Assembly: GCA_963755085.1 (NCBI GenBank)
Contig: CAVWIN010000003.1
Coordinates: 124,001 to 188,000, forward strand
From: JACVRM01 sp963755085
GTDB taxonomy: Bacteria > Actinomycetota > Thermoleophilia > Gaiellales > Gaiellaceae
DNA: 64,000 nt
Direction: 5' to 3'
Positions 43,933 to 53,110 of the stretch are shown here, piece by piece (positions within the stretch are counted from its first letter, which is position 1; each line of letters starts with the position of its first letter). Below the pieces are notes generated by a model. It saw nothing but the letters and a program-made list of their open reading frames with translations. It was not told where the DNA came from and did not search any database. A program made the position numbers and the translations under genes.

Positions 43933-44517
43933 GTGGGATCCTCCAACGACGAGATCTACGACCGGTATCTCGGCAAGGCGATCCGCGAGATCAACGAGCT
44001 GGGCGACGAGATCACGCGCGCCGCCGGCGACCGCACACCGGTGCTCGGCTCCGGCCACCCCCTCGCCGACGTGCTGATGCTGAAGTGGTCGCCGCAGCGC
44101 AGCGAGACCCAGGAGGGCGTCGCGTTCTTCGGCCGCGCCGGCCAGGCGATCCTCAAGTCCCTCCAGCGGCTGCGGGTCGACCCGATGGCCGTGTACGGCA
44201 CGAACTGCGTGAAGTTCGAGGATGCCGACGCCGACGAGACGGCCCAGGCGTGGCTCACGCAGGAGCTGCACATCGTGCAGCCGAAGCTGGTCATCGTCAT
44301 GGGCGAGCGCGCCCTCGCGTTCGTGAACGCGCTCGACTTCCCGCTCGCGCGCGCGGTCGAGGACACGCCGGGCGAGATCCAGCAGCTCACGGCGACGATC
44401 GGAGCGCTGGTGACGCCCGACGTCGACGAGTCGCTCGACGAGGCGCCGGCGAAGACGGCCTTCTGGAACGCCTTCCGCGCGCTCGGCCCGTGGTGGGCCG
44501 CGCAGCCGCCGTACTAG
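43933..44517 (+). CDS. uracil-DNA glycosylase superfamily protein, divergent
   Basis: I start at the GTG at 43933, where AGAAGG lies four bases upstream; a longer frame begins at 43867 without such a site. The 194 residues show the family 4/5-like segments GVAFFGRAGQAILKSLQRL, VYGTNCVKF and PKLVIVMGERALAFVN. The GEAPG motif is replaced by KWSPQRSE, only one cysteine is present so the iron-sulphur ligands of family 4 are missing, and no H-P-S-like motif B is visible. It may be a catalytically altered or inactive member. Confidence 0.7.
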   Translation: MGSSNDEIYDRYLGKAIREINELGDEITRAAGDRTPVLGSGHPLADVLMLKWSPQRSETQEGVAFFGRAGQAILKSLQRLRVDPMAVYGTNCVKFEDADADETAQAWLTQELHIVQPKLVIVMGERALAFVNALDFPLARAVEDTPGEIQQLTATIGALVTPDVDESLDEAPAKTAFWNAFRALGPWWAAQPPY

Positions 44518-44538
44518 ACCGTCCGCTCTAATGCGGCA

Positions 44539-45286
44539 GTGAACGTCGTCGCCGCGAATCGCTTCGGCCGCGCGCCGGCCTTGTGGGTCGGCATCGCGCT
44601 GATCGTCGCGGCGCTCGCCGTCTACTACGCCTTCTCGGACTCCTTCCGCAACCTGTCGCTCTGGGGCGACACGGCGTTCATCGCGCTCGTGCTCATGCCG
44701 GCCGTGTTCGCCCTCGTCTACTTCGCGCTGCCGCTCCGGCGCGCGCACTGGGTCGCCCTGCTCGGCGGTCGCGTTCGGCGTTCTCGCCGTGATCCTCGAG
44801 GTCGCCAACCTCGACACGCTCGCGAACTTCGCGAAGCTCGCCACGATGACGCTGCTCGCGTTCTGGTTCCTGACCTTCTTCGAGCGGCTCTCCTGGGTGG
44901 TGCTCGTCGCGGCGCTGATCCCGTGGATCGACGCCTACTCGGTGTGGCGCGGCCCTACGCACCACATCGTCACGAAGCAGCGGAACATCTTCGACACCCT
45001 CTCGTTCGCCTTCCCGGTCCCCGGCGAGCACGCCTCCGCGAATTTGGGGCTCCCCGACCTGCTCTTCTTCGCACTGTTCCTGTCCGCCGCCGCCCGCTGG
45101 AACCTGCGCGTGGGCTGGACGTGGCTGGCGATGGTGCTGTCCTTCGGCGCGACGATGGCGATCGCGGTGCAGTGGGACGTGAACGGCCTGCCCGCGCTGC
45201 CCGGGATCTCGATCGCCTTCCTGGCCGTGAACGCGGATCTCATCTGGCGCGACCTGCGCCGCCCGCGGCCCGAGCCGGCGACCTGA
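44539..45286 (+). pseudogene. multi-pass membrane protein gene with one frameshift
   Basis: The start encodes NRFGRAPALWVGIALIVAALAV and two further helices. Near 44764 an extra G in CTCGGCGGTC breaks the frame; removing it restores AVAFGVLAVILEVANLDTLANF and reading continues to 45286 through four more helices and a basic end. The whole product would be about 248 residues. No family is recognised. The single inserted base, with good coding on both sides, suggests a sequence error rather than a dead gene. Confidence 0.7.
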
Positions 45287-46259
45287 GTGCTCGGCCGCCG
45301 CCTCGCGATCCTCGCCGGCGCCGCAGTCGCGCTCATCGCCATCGGCGCGGCGGTCACCTCGTCGCTCGGCGGCGGCCGCACGGGGCTCACGAAGGTCGAC
45401 CCCAACAACCTGGCGGTCATCGACCCGACAAGCGACGTCATCACCGCCGAGGCTGGCGGTCGGCTCCGGCCCCGGCCCGGTTGCGACCGGCGACGGGTCG
45501 GTCTGGGTCGGGAACACGGTCGACCGCACGCTCACGCACCTCGACCTCCGCTCGGGCGCGCCGCTCGGGACGATCTCGCTCGGGAACCGAACACCGACCG
45601 GTCTCGCCGTCGGCGGCGGTGCCGTCTGGGTGGCGAACGGCCGCGTCGGGTCGCTCTCGTACATCGACCCCGGCTACGCGAAGGTGACGAAGCTGGTGCC
45701 GCTCGCCGGGCCCTCGGGCGGCGGCACCGTCGCCCTCGGAGGCGGCTCCGTCTGGGCGGCGTTCGGCGACTCGACGCTCGCCCAGGTCGACCCTGACACC
45801 CGGAAAGCCGTCGGCAAGGAGCTCACGCGCTCGATCCCGTCCGGGGTCGTCTACGCTCTCGGCTCGCTCTGGCTGGCGAACACGAGCGACGAGACGGTGA
45901 CCCGCTTCGACCCGGCGACGTTCACGAACGGGCCGGTGGCACGGATCCCCATCGGGCGGCAGCCCGTCGCGATCGCCTACGGGGAGGGCGCGCTCTGGAC
46001 GGCGAACGCCGACCACACCGTGACCCGGATCGACCCGGTGTCCCATGCGACGGCGACCATCCGCGCCGGCGTGGCGCCGGCCGGCATCGCGGCCGGCGAG
46101 GGCGCTGTCTGGGTCGCGGGCACAAACGGCACCGTCGTGCGGATCGACCCCAATGAGCGGCGCGTGATCAAGCGCATCCGGCTCGGCAACGCCGTGTCAG
46201 GTGCGGGGATCGCCGTGGGCGGCGGCTCCGTCTGGGTGTCCGTCGCTAATCGCGCGTGA
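45287..46259 (+). pseudogene. secreted beta-propeller (NHL/Vgb-like repeat) protein gene with one frameshift
   Basis: Begins directly after the previous stop with a GTG and a signal or anchor helix (LAILAGAAVALIAIGAAV). An extra base around 45451-45456 shifts the frame; without it the reading continues with repeats of the type LAVGGGAVWVANG, VALGGGSVWAAFG, YALGSLWLANT, IAYGEGALWTANA, IAAGEGAVWVAGT and IAVGGGSVWVSVA. These six or seven repeats make a beta-propeller like those of virginiamycin-B-lyase-like or YncE-like proteins. The role is unknown. The 3' end overlaps the opposite RNA methyltransferase gene by 14 bases. Confidence 0.75.
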
Positions 46260-47612
46260 GCAGCGCCACGGTCTCGACGTGCGGCGTGTGCGGGAACATG
46301 TCCACCGGCCGCGCGGAAACGAGCCGGTACCCCCACTGCGACGCGAGCACCTTGAGGTCGCCGGCGAGCGTGGTCGGGTTGCACGAGACGTAGACGAGCC
46401 GCGGCGCGGCCGCCTCGCCCACCCGCTTCAGCGCCTTGCCGGCAAGCCCGGCGCGCGGCGGGTCGACGACGGCCACGTCCGGGTCGCCGGTCCGCTCGCG
46501 CAGCTCGGCCAGCACCTGGCCGACGTTGCCGGCGAAGAACGCCGCGTTCGCGATCCCGTTCAGGTCGGCGTTCTCCAGCGCGCAGGCGATCGACTCCTCC
46601 GAGATGTCGACGCCCCACACGGTCAGCGCCTTGCCGGCGAGCGTGAGCCCGATCGTCCCGATGCCGCAGTAGAGGTCCCAGAGCGTCTCGTTCCCCGTCA
46701 GCCCGGCCGCCTCGCCCGCCAGCTGGTAGAGCTGCTCGGCCATCGCCGTGTTCGTCTGCAGGAACGCATTGGGACGAACGCGGAAGCGCAGGCCGCACAG
46801 CTCCTCCTCGATCGCGTCCTCGCCCCAGAGCAGCTCGGTGGGCAGGTTCGTGATCTCGGCCGGGCGTCTCGTTCACCGACCAGTGGATCGCGCGCACCTG
46901 CGGGAAGCGCTGCAGCATCTCGACGAAGTAGTCGCGCTCGAACCGCTCGCCCTTCGCGGTGACGAGCTGCACGAGCGCCTGGCCGGTGTTCCGCCCCTCG
47001 CGGATGACGAGGTGGCGGAGGTAGCCGGTGCCATCGGCCTGGTCGTAGGCCTCGAGCCGCTCCTCGCGCGCCCACGCGTCCACGGTCTCGCGGATCTCGT
47101 TGCCGAGGTCGGTGGCCAGCCAGCATTTCTCGATGTCGAGCACCTCGTCCCAGCGGCCGGCCCGGTGCAGGCCGGAGCACCGGCCCGTCCTCGGTGCGCG
47201 TGAACGAGTACTCCATCTTGTTGCGGTAGAAGAACGGCGACTCCGCGGGGACGATCGGCTCGAGCGGCGGCTCGGCGATGCCGGCGATGCGCGTGAGCGC
47301 GTCGCGCACCTGCGCCTCCTTCGAGTCGAGCTGCGCCGCATACGCGAGGTCCTGGAAGCGGCAGCCACCGCACGCCGGGTAGTGCGCGCAGGGCGCGTCG
47401 ACGCGGGCCGGCCCAGGCTCGAGCACGTCGACGGCGGTCGCCTCGGCGTGGTTGCGCTTCACCTTCGTCACACGCGCGCGCACGAGATCGCCTGGCAGGC
47501 CGCGGCGCACGAAGACCACGAAGCCGTTCGCGCGCGCGACGCCGTTGCCGCCGTACGCGAGCGAGTCGATGCGGAGGTCGATCTCGTCATCGACCGAGAC
47601 GGGCGCTGCCAT
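46246..47612 (-). pseudogene. TrmA/RlmD-type RNA (uracil-C5)-methyltransferase gene with two frameshifts
   Basis: Three consecutive frames together give one full-length enzyme of about 455 residues: a TRAM domain (IDLRIDSLAYGGNGVARANG), an iron-sulphur cluster site (CAHYPACGGCRFQDL), RNKMEYSFT, then the methyltransferase part with AFLQTNTAMAEQLY, LYCGIGTIGLTLAG, VVDPPRAGLAGKAL and the catalytic SCNPTTLAGDL. Extra bases occur near 47173-47176 and 46860-46863; each removal restores the next segment exactly. It methylates uridine C5 in rRNA or tRNA. Likely intact in the organism. Confidence 0.85.
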
Positions 47613-47622
47613 CGCGGGCAGC

Positions 47623-48341
47623 CTAGGTGACGTCGCGCCGCACCGTCAGCCCGGCGCCGACGAGCACGATGCCCACCACGTATGCGAACGAGAGCGCCAC
47701 CGCGGCGCCGGTCGCGATGTGGGCGTTGTGGCCCCCGGTCTCCCCGGCGAGCTCGCCGAGCACCTGGCCGGGCAGGTAGCGGCCGACGGTGTCGTAGAGG
47801 CCGACGACGAGCGGCTCCACGATCAGGACCCAGATGAACGAGAGCACGATCGCGAGGGCCTGCCCGCGCACGATCGCGCCCACGCCGACGCCGATCGCGC
47901 CCCAGAGCGCGGCGCCGGCGACGAGGCGGGCGGCGCGGCCCCAGACGTCGAACGAGACGCCCGGGTCGCCGCCGATCCAGACGTAGGCGATCGACAGCGC
48001 AAGGGCAACCGCGATGACTGCGAGCAGCGGCGCCCGTGAGGATGGCCGCCGCCGTCTTCGCCGCGATCGACGCGCTCGCGGCGCGGCTCGACCATGAACG
48101 TCCCGGCGATCGTGTCGTGGCGGAACTCCCAGGTCACGATCAGGACGCCGAGCACGATCGCGATCACGTTGGCGAACCCGGCCACGTCCAGGATGTCGCT
48201 GACGACGGTGCTCGCCTCGTGCTCGCCGGTGATGTTTCCGACCGCGCCCAGGACGACGATCGCGAGCAGCGGCAGGATCAGGCCGACCACGGTGCGCGGC
48301 GTCGTGCGCAGCTTCAGCAGCTCGGCGCGGAGGAGCCTCAC
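47623..48341 (-). pseudogene. ABC-2 type transporter permease gene with two frameshifts
   Basis: The N-terminus (LLRAELLKLRTTPRTVVGLILPL) and first helices read well to about 48070. Extra bases at about 48068 and 48033-48035 then break the frame; removing both restores IAAKTAAAILT, APLLAVIAVALALSIAYVWIGG and onward to the end at 47623 (VALSFAYVVGIVLVGAGL). The product is a six-helix exporter permease of about 238 residues. Its start overlaps the stop of the ATPase gene at 48338 by four bases, so the two form one exporter. Confidence 0.8.
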
Positions 48342-49219
48342 GCCTTTCCCTCGGTCAGCTCGAAGAACGCCTGCTCCAGCGACGCCCGCTCGGCGGCCAG
48401 CTCGTGCAGCGCGACCCCGTTGGCGGCGGCGAGGTCGCCGATCGCCTCCTGCGGCATGCCGGTCACGACCAGCGAGCCGTCCGCTTCGGCGACCTCCGCC
48501 CCGCGCGCGGCGAGCAGCTCGCGCAGACGCGGCGCCTCCGGGCTGCGGACACGGACGCCGCCCGACGCGCGGGCGACCAGCTCCTGCGTCGTTCCGCTGG
48601 CGACGAACTTCCCGTGGTGGATGATCACGATCTCGTCCGCGATCACCTCGACCTCCGAGAGGATGTGGCTCGAGACGAAGATCGTCCGGCCGCGCTCGGC
48701 GCGCTGCCGGAGCAGGTCGCGAAGCCAGCGGACGCCCGCAGGGTCGAGCCCGTTTGCCGGCTCGTCGAGGACGAGCACGTCGGGGTCGCCCAGGAGCGCG
48801 GCCGCCAGCGCGAGCCGCTGGCGCATGCCGAGCGAGTACCCGCCCGTCCGCCGCCGCGCGGCGTCCTGCAGCTCGACGAGCTGAAGCACCTCCTCGACGC
48901 GCCCGCGCGGAATGCCGGCCTCGGTCGCGAGCACCCGCAGGTGGTTGCGGCCGGAGCGGCCGGGGTGGAACGCGGTCGCCTCGAGCACGGCCCCGACGCG
49001 CCGCGCCGGCTCGTCGAGCTCGCGGAACGGCCGGCCCAAGACGGTCGCCGAGCCCGAGCTCGGGCGAACGAGGCCGAGCGCAGTACGCATCGTCGTCGTC
49101 TTCCCGGCACCGTTCGGGCCAAGGAAGCCGGTGACCCGCGCCGGTTCGACGCGGAACGAGAGATTGTCGACAGCGAGCGTCTCGCCGAACCGCTTGGTCA
49201 GCGATTCGACCTCGATCAC
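48338..49219 (-). CDS. ABC exporter ATP-binding protein
   Basis: 293 residues with Walker A GPNGAGKTTTMRT, Q-loop region, signature YSLGMRQRLALAAALLG, Walker B VLVLDEPANGLDP and the switch His in FVSSHILSEVE. It belongs to the ABC-2 (drug/antibiotic or lipid export) type. The GTG start overlaps the yjbQ-like stop. The permease downstream is coupled by four bases. Substrate unknown. Confidence 0.93.
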   Translation of the reverse strand: MIEVESLTKRFGETLAVDNLSFRVEPARVTGFLGPNGAGKTTTMRTALGLVRPSSGSATVLGRPFRELDEPARRVGAVLEATAFHPGRSGRNHLRVLATEAGIPRGRVEEVLQLVELQDAARRRTGGYSLGMRQRLALAAALLGDPDVLVLDEPANGLDPAGVRWLRDLLRQRAERGRTIFVSSHILSEVEVIADEIVIIHHGKFVASGTTQELVARASGGVRVRSPEAPRLRELLAARGAEVAEADGSLVVTGMPQEAIGDLAAANGVALHELAAERASLEQAFFELTEGKA

Positions 49220-49611
49220 TGCAATGGGGTCACGTAGACCTGGCGCGTGCGCGGGCCGTCGAACTCGCAGAAGAAGATGCCCTGCCAGGTGCCGAGCGCG
49301 AGTTGGCCGTCGCGCAGCGGCACCACGACCTGGGGGCCGGCCAGCAGCGCGCGCACGTGCGAGGGCGCGTTCTCCTCCCCGGCCTCGACGTGCTCCCAGC
49401 CCCAGTCGTCGCCGACGATCCGCTCGAGCGCGCGCTCGAAATCGCGCGCGACGGCCGGGTCGGCGTGTTCGTTGATCGTCACGCCCGCCGTCGTGTGCGG
49501 CACGTAGACGAGCACCGCGGCGCCGCGCACGTCCTCGAGCGCCGCCTTCACCTGTTCGGTGATGTCCAGCACCTGCGTCCGCCGGGACGTCTTCAGGGTG
49601 ACCTCGCGCAC
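49216..49611 (-). CDS. YjbQ/UPF0047 family protein
   Basis: 131 residues matching the family: VLVYVPHTTAGVTINEHADP with the conserved His-Thr, DDWGWEHVEAGEENAPSH, and ALGTWQGIFFCEFDGPRTR. Members form trimers with a His-rich metal site and were reported to have weak thiamine-phosphate synthase activity; the true role is open. Its stop overlaps the start of the exporter ATPase. It is divergent from the M3-like peptidase with 21 bases between the two starts. Confidence 0.92.
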   Translation of the reverse strand: MREVTLKTSRRTQVLDITEQVKAALEDVRGAAVLVYVPHTTAGVTINEHADPAVARDFERALERIVGDDWGWEHVEAGEENAPSHVRALLAGPQVVVPLRDGQLALGTWQGIFFCEFDGPRTRQVYVTPLQ

Positions 49612-49632
49612 GGGGCTATCCTACGGTCGCCT

Positions 49633-51117
49633 TTGGCCGTCGCTCCCGTTGATCTGGACGCCTACCGGAGCGAGGCCGACCGCCTCGAGGCCGAGCTGAT
49701 GGAGGAGTGGTACCTCCACTACGCCGGGCACAAGCCCGTGCTCGAGCTGGAGCCGATCTACGAGCGCCACCGCGGGCTCGTCGAGCTCGACCGCGTCCGT
49801 GGAATCGGCGCAGTGGCCGGGGATGAGCGCACCCGGTGGCTCTTCCGCTGGGCGGCCGAGAACTACCTCACCGACATCACGAAGGCGGAGCTCGAGCGCG
49901 TCGCGGCCCTGGAGGCCGACCTCGTTGCGGACGTCGACGGCGAGCGCATCCCCTTCCGGATGATCCAGCCCTCGGTGGCGCGAGAGCGCGACCGCGACCG
50001 CCGTCAGCGGCTCTACGAGGCCGGCGCCGCGCTGCGCGAGGAGCACCTGAACCCGGTGCTGCTCACCGCTGCACGCGCGCACCACGAGGCGGCGCCGGAG
50101 CTGGACGGCGGCGACTACGTCTCCCTCTACGAGCGGATCGGCTTCGAGCTGGAGGCGCTCGCCGAGGACTGCCGCGAGCTCCTGGAGTCGACCGAGAGTG
50201 CGTGGATCGACGGCGCCGACCGCCTGCTCCGACGGCGGGCGGGCGTCGGCCTCGACGATGCCGGCCCCTGGGACCTGCCGCGGCTACTGCGAGCGGAGGA
50301 CTGGGACGACGCCTTCCCGGCCGACCGCATGCTCCCGGCGCTCGAGGCGACGCTCGCCGACCTCGGCGTCGACCTCGCCGCGCAGGCGAACGTGCACCTG
50401 GACGTCGAGTCGCGCCCGCTGAAGTCACCTCGCGCGTTCTGCGCGCCGATCGAGGTGCCCGGCCGGATCATGCTCGTCATCCAGCCGAACGGCGGCGTGG
50501 ACGACTGGCGGGCGCTCTTCCACGAGGCCGGCCACACCGAGCATTTCGCGCACACCGACGGCGGATTGAGCGTGGAGGCGCGGCGGATGGGCGACTCGGC
50601 CCTGACCGAGGGCTGGGCGTCGCTCTTCGAGGGCCTCGTGCGGGAGCCGGCCTGGCTCGAGCGCCGCCTCGACGTCGGCCGGCCCCGGCAGCTGGCGGCC
50701 GAGGGCGGGCTGGTCGAGCTCTTCTTCGCGCGCCGCTACGCGGCAAAGCTGCTGTACGAGCTCGAGTTCCACCGGGCGGACGACCCGGAGACGATGCGCG
50801 GCCGCTACGTCGAGCTGCTCGGCGAGGCCCTCAAGATCGAGCCGAGCCGCGCCAACTACCTCGGGGACATCGACGCGGGCTTCTACGTGACGGAGTACCT
50901 GCGCTCGTGGGGCTTCGAGGCCCAGCTGCGCGACTTCCTGCGCACCGAGTTCGGCAACGCCTGGTTCACGCGCTCGGCGGCGGGCGGCCTCTTGCGCGAG
51001 CTCTGGTCGGAGGGGCAGGCGCGGACCGCGGACGCGATGCTCCAGGACCTGACCGGGTCGCGCGTCGAGATGGCGGCGCTGGACGAGCGCATCCGTGAGT
51101 CGCTGGCGCTCGCGTAG
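49633..51117 (+). CDS. M3-like zinc metallopeptidase
   Basis: Start taken as the TTG at 49633, the only start codon close to the first conserved residues (VDLDAYRSEADRLEAELME). The 494 residues contain HEAGH (297-301), followed by EGWASLFEGLV as a third-ligand region, and a long helical N-terminal half. The layout is like carboxypeptidase Taq/oligopeptidase (M3/M32) enzymes but shorter. It is the second gluzincin-like peptidase in the window besides pepF. Cytoplasmic, substrate unknown. Confidence 0.8.
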   Translation: MAVAPVDLDAYRSEADRLEAELMEEWYLHYAGHKPVLELEPIYERHRGLVELDRVRGIGAVAGDERTRWLFRWAAENYLTDITKAELERVAALEADLVADVDGERIPFRMIQPSVARERDRDRRQRLYEAGAALREEHLNPVLLTAARAHHEAAPELDGGDYVSLYERIGFELEALAEDCRELLESTESAWIDGADRLLRRRAGVGLDDAGPWDLPRLLRAEDWDDAFPADRMLPALEATLADLGVDLAAQANVHLDVESRPLKSPRAFCAPIEVPGRIMLVIQPNGGVDDWRALFHEAGHTEHFAHTDGGLSVEARRMGDSALTEGWASLFEGLVREPAWLERRLDVGRPRQLAAEGGLVELFFARRYAAKLLYELEFHRADDPETMRGRYVELLGEALKIEPSRANYLGDIDAGFYVTEYLRSWGFEAQLRDFLRTEFGNAWFTRSAAGGLLRELWSEGQARTADAMLQDLTGSRVEMAALDERIRESLALA

Positions 51118-51133
51118 AAGAGCGAGCTGGAGT

Positions 51134-51170
51134 AGAGAGAAAGAAGAGAGAAAAAAAAAAGAGGAGAAAG
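51134..51170 (+). other. purine-only tract before the second ABC module
   Basis: About 37 consecutive A or G bases, including a run of ten A, end in GAGGAGAAAG just before the ATG at 51171. The last part can serve as a ribosome binding site. Such a tract is unlike anything else in this GC-rich window except the stretch at 52952-53010, and both border the segment with dense frame errors. Confidence 0.8.
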
Positions 51171-52112
51171 ATGATCGAAGCGCGAGGCCTGACGAAGGAC
51201 TACGGCGACGAAGCGTGCCGTCGACGACCTGACCTTCGCCGTCCGCCCGGGCATCGTCACCGGCTTCCTGGGCCCGAACGGCGCCGGGCAAGTCGACGAC
51301 GATGCGCATGATCCTGGGACTGGACCGGCCGACCGCAGGGCGCGTGACCGTCAACGGCAAGCCGCTACGCGCGAGCATGCGGCGCCGCTGCGCGAGGTCG
51401 GCGCGCTGCTGGAGGCCCGAGCGGTCCACACCGGGCCGCTCGGCCTACAACCACCTGCTGGCGCTGGCGCAGACGCACGGCATCCCGCAGCAGCGCGTCG
51501 AGCGAGGTGATCGACCTGGTCGGACTGCACGAGGTGGCAAGCAAGCGCGCGGGCACGTTCTCGCTCGGCATGGGCCAGCGGCTCGGCATCGCCGTCGGCG
51601 CTGCTGGGCGACCCGCAGACGCTGCATCCTCGACGAGCCGGTCGAACGGGCTGGACCCGGAGGGCATCCACTGGATCCGCAACGCTGCTGCAAGGGCCTG
51701 GCCGCCGAGGGCCGCACGGTCTTCGTCTCCTCGCACCTGATGAGCGAGATGGCGCTGACGGCCGACCACCTGATCGTGATCGGCCGCGGCCGGCTGATCG
51801 CCGACACGAGCGTCGCCGAGTTCATCGCGCGGCGCGTCGAAGGACGCTCGTCCGCGTGCGCACGCCGCGAGGCGCGCGCAGCTGCGCGACGCTGCTCGGC
51901 GGCCGGGCGTCGCCGTCGAGCGCACGACGCCGACGACGCTCGAGGTCGCCGGGCTGACGGCCGACGCAGATCGGGCGACGCCGCCGCCGCAGCGGGCATC
52001 GTCCTGCACGAGCTGACGCCGCAGCAGGCCTCGCTCGAGGAGGCGTTCATGGAGCTGACCCGCGAGCCGTCGAGTTCGAGACCGCACGCCGCGTCGGAGG
52101 CGCGCGGCATGA
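51171..52112 (+). pseudogene. second ABC exporter ATP-binding protein gene, many frameshifts
   Basis: Piecewise translation in all three frames reconstructs one ABC ATPase: IEARGLTKDYGD, TGFLGPNGAG-KSTTMRMILG (Walker A broken by an extra G near 51288), YNHLLALAQTHGIPQQRVE, FSLGMGQRLGIAV (signature), LILDEPVNGLDPEGIHW (Walker B, two extra bases) and TVFVSSHLMSEMALTADHLIVI. At least eight single extra bases are needed to explain it and no deletion is needed. The end is placed at the TGA at 52110-52112, which overlaps an ATG. The module resembles the exporter at 47623-49219. Confidence 0.75.
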
Positions 52113-52953
52113 GCACCGCGTGCGCGGCGACCGCCGCGGCGCGCGCCGCGCGTGACCGCAGGTCACGCAGTCCGCGTGATCGTCTCCGAGTGGACGAAGC
52201 TGAGGATCGCTGCGGTCGACGCGTCTGCTCGCTGCTCGCCGCGGTGGTGCTGACGATCGGCCTCGCGATCCTCGCCTCGACGGTCATCGTCGCTCGCACT
52301 GGAGCCACCGATGAGCCCGGCACGACCGCGCGCACTTCCACCCGCTCGACGTCGGCGCTCGTCGGCGTCGCTCATCGCCCAGCTCGCGATCGGCGTCCTC
52401 GGCGTGCTGGTGATCACCGGCGAGTACTCGACCGGGATGATCCGCGCGACGCTGACCGCGGTGCCCGAAGCGGCTGCCGGTGCTGTGGGCGCAAGGACGG
52501 CGTCTTCGCGCGCGGTGCGTTCGCGCTGATGGTGCCCGTCGGCGCTGATCGCCTTCTTCGTCGAGCCAGGCGATCCTCTCGCGGCACAGCACATCAGCTG
52601 GCGTTCTCGCACCCCGGCGTCGCGCGCGCCGTGATCGGTGCCGCGCTGTACCTGACGCGTCGTCGGCGTGCTTCGCGCTCGGCGACTCGGCGCGATCGTG
52701 CGCAACACGGCCGGCGGGATCGCGGCCTTCGCCGGCGCTCTTCTTCGTGATGCCGCCGCTCCTGAACGTGCTGCCGTCGAGCTGGAACGACGCGATCTCG
52801 CCGTACCTGCCGAGCAACGCGGGAGGTGCGGTCATGCAGCTCACGCGCGATTCGACGACGCTCGCGCCCTGGATCGGGTTCGCTCTCTTCGGCGGCTACG
52901 CGCTGCTCGCGCTCGCGATCGCCGCGGTGCTGCTCGTCCGCCGCGACGCGTAG
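52109..52953 (+). pseudogene. second ABC-2 exporter permease gene, many frameshifts
   Basis: Fragments in three frames read as one permease: VIVSEWTKLR, LTIGLAILASTVIVA, LAIGVLGVLVITGEYSTGMIRATLTAVP, VPVALIAFFV, NTAGGIAAFA, FFVMPPLLNVLPSSWNDAIS and the intact last stretch to VLLVRRDA at the TAG. The GEYSTGMIR motif is common in actinobacterial ABC-2 permeases. Breaks are again single extra bases. The start ATG at 52109 would overlap the ATPase stop as ATGA. Confidence 0.7.
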
Positions 52954-53110
52954 GAGAGAAATTAAAGAGAGAAGAAAGAGGTAGGTGGAAGAGATGTGAG
53001 GGGGGGGGGCTCCAGGAAATAGGGCTCTAGCCGCGCGACGCGCTTTCGTGAGACGATGACGTCGCGTGAGACGCCGTGGGGCGTCTTGCCGATGTGTCAG
53101 GAGGTCGCCG
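52954..53110 (+). other. purine-rich low-complexity spacer and leader of the RCC1 gene
   Basis: From 52954 to about 53010 the plus strand is almost all purine (GAGAGAAATTAAAGAGAGAA and onward), ending in a run of ten G. The composition returns to normal by 53020. AGGAGG at 53099-53104 is the ribosome binding site of the RCC1-repeat gene. No other feature is seen. Confidence 0.7.

Noticed and set aside
44539..48341. Programmed ribosomal frameshifting as the reason for the broken frames
   Set aside because: The extra bases occur at unrelated, non-slippery sites in four unrelated genes and always in the insertion direction, which fits sequence error better.
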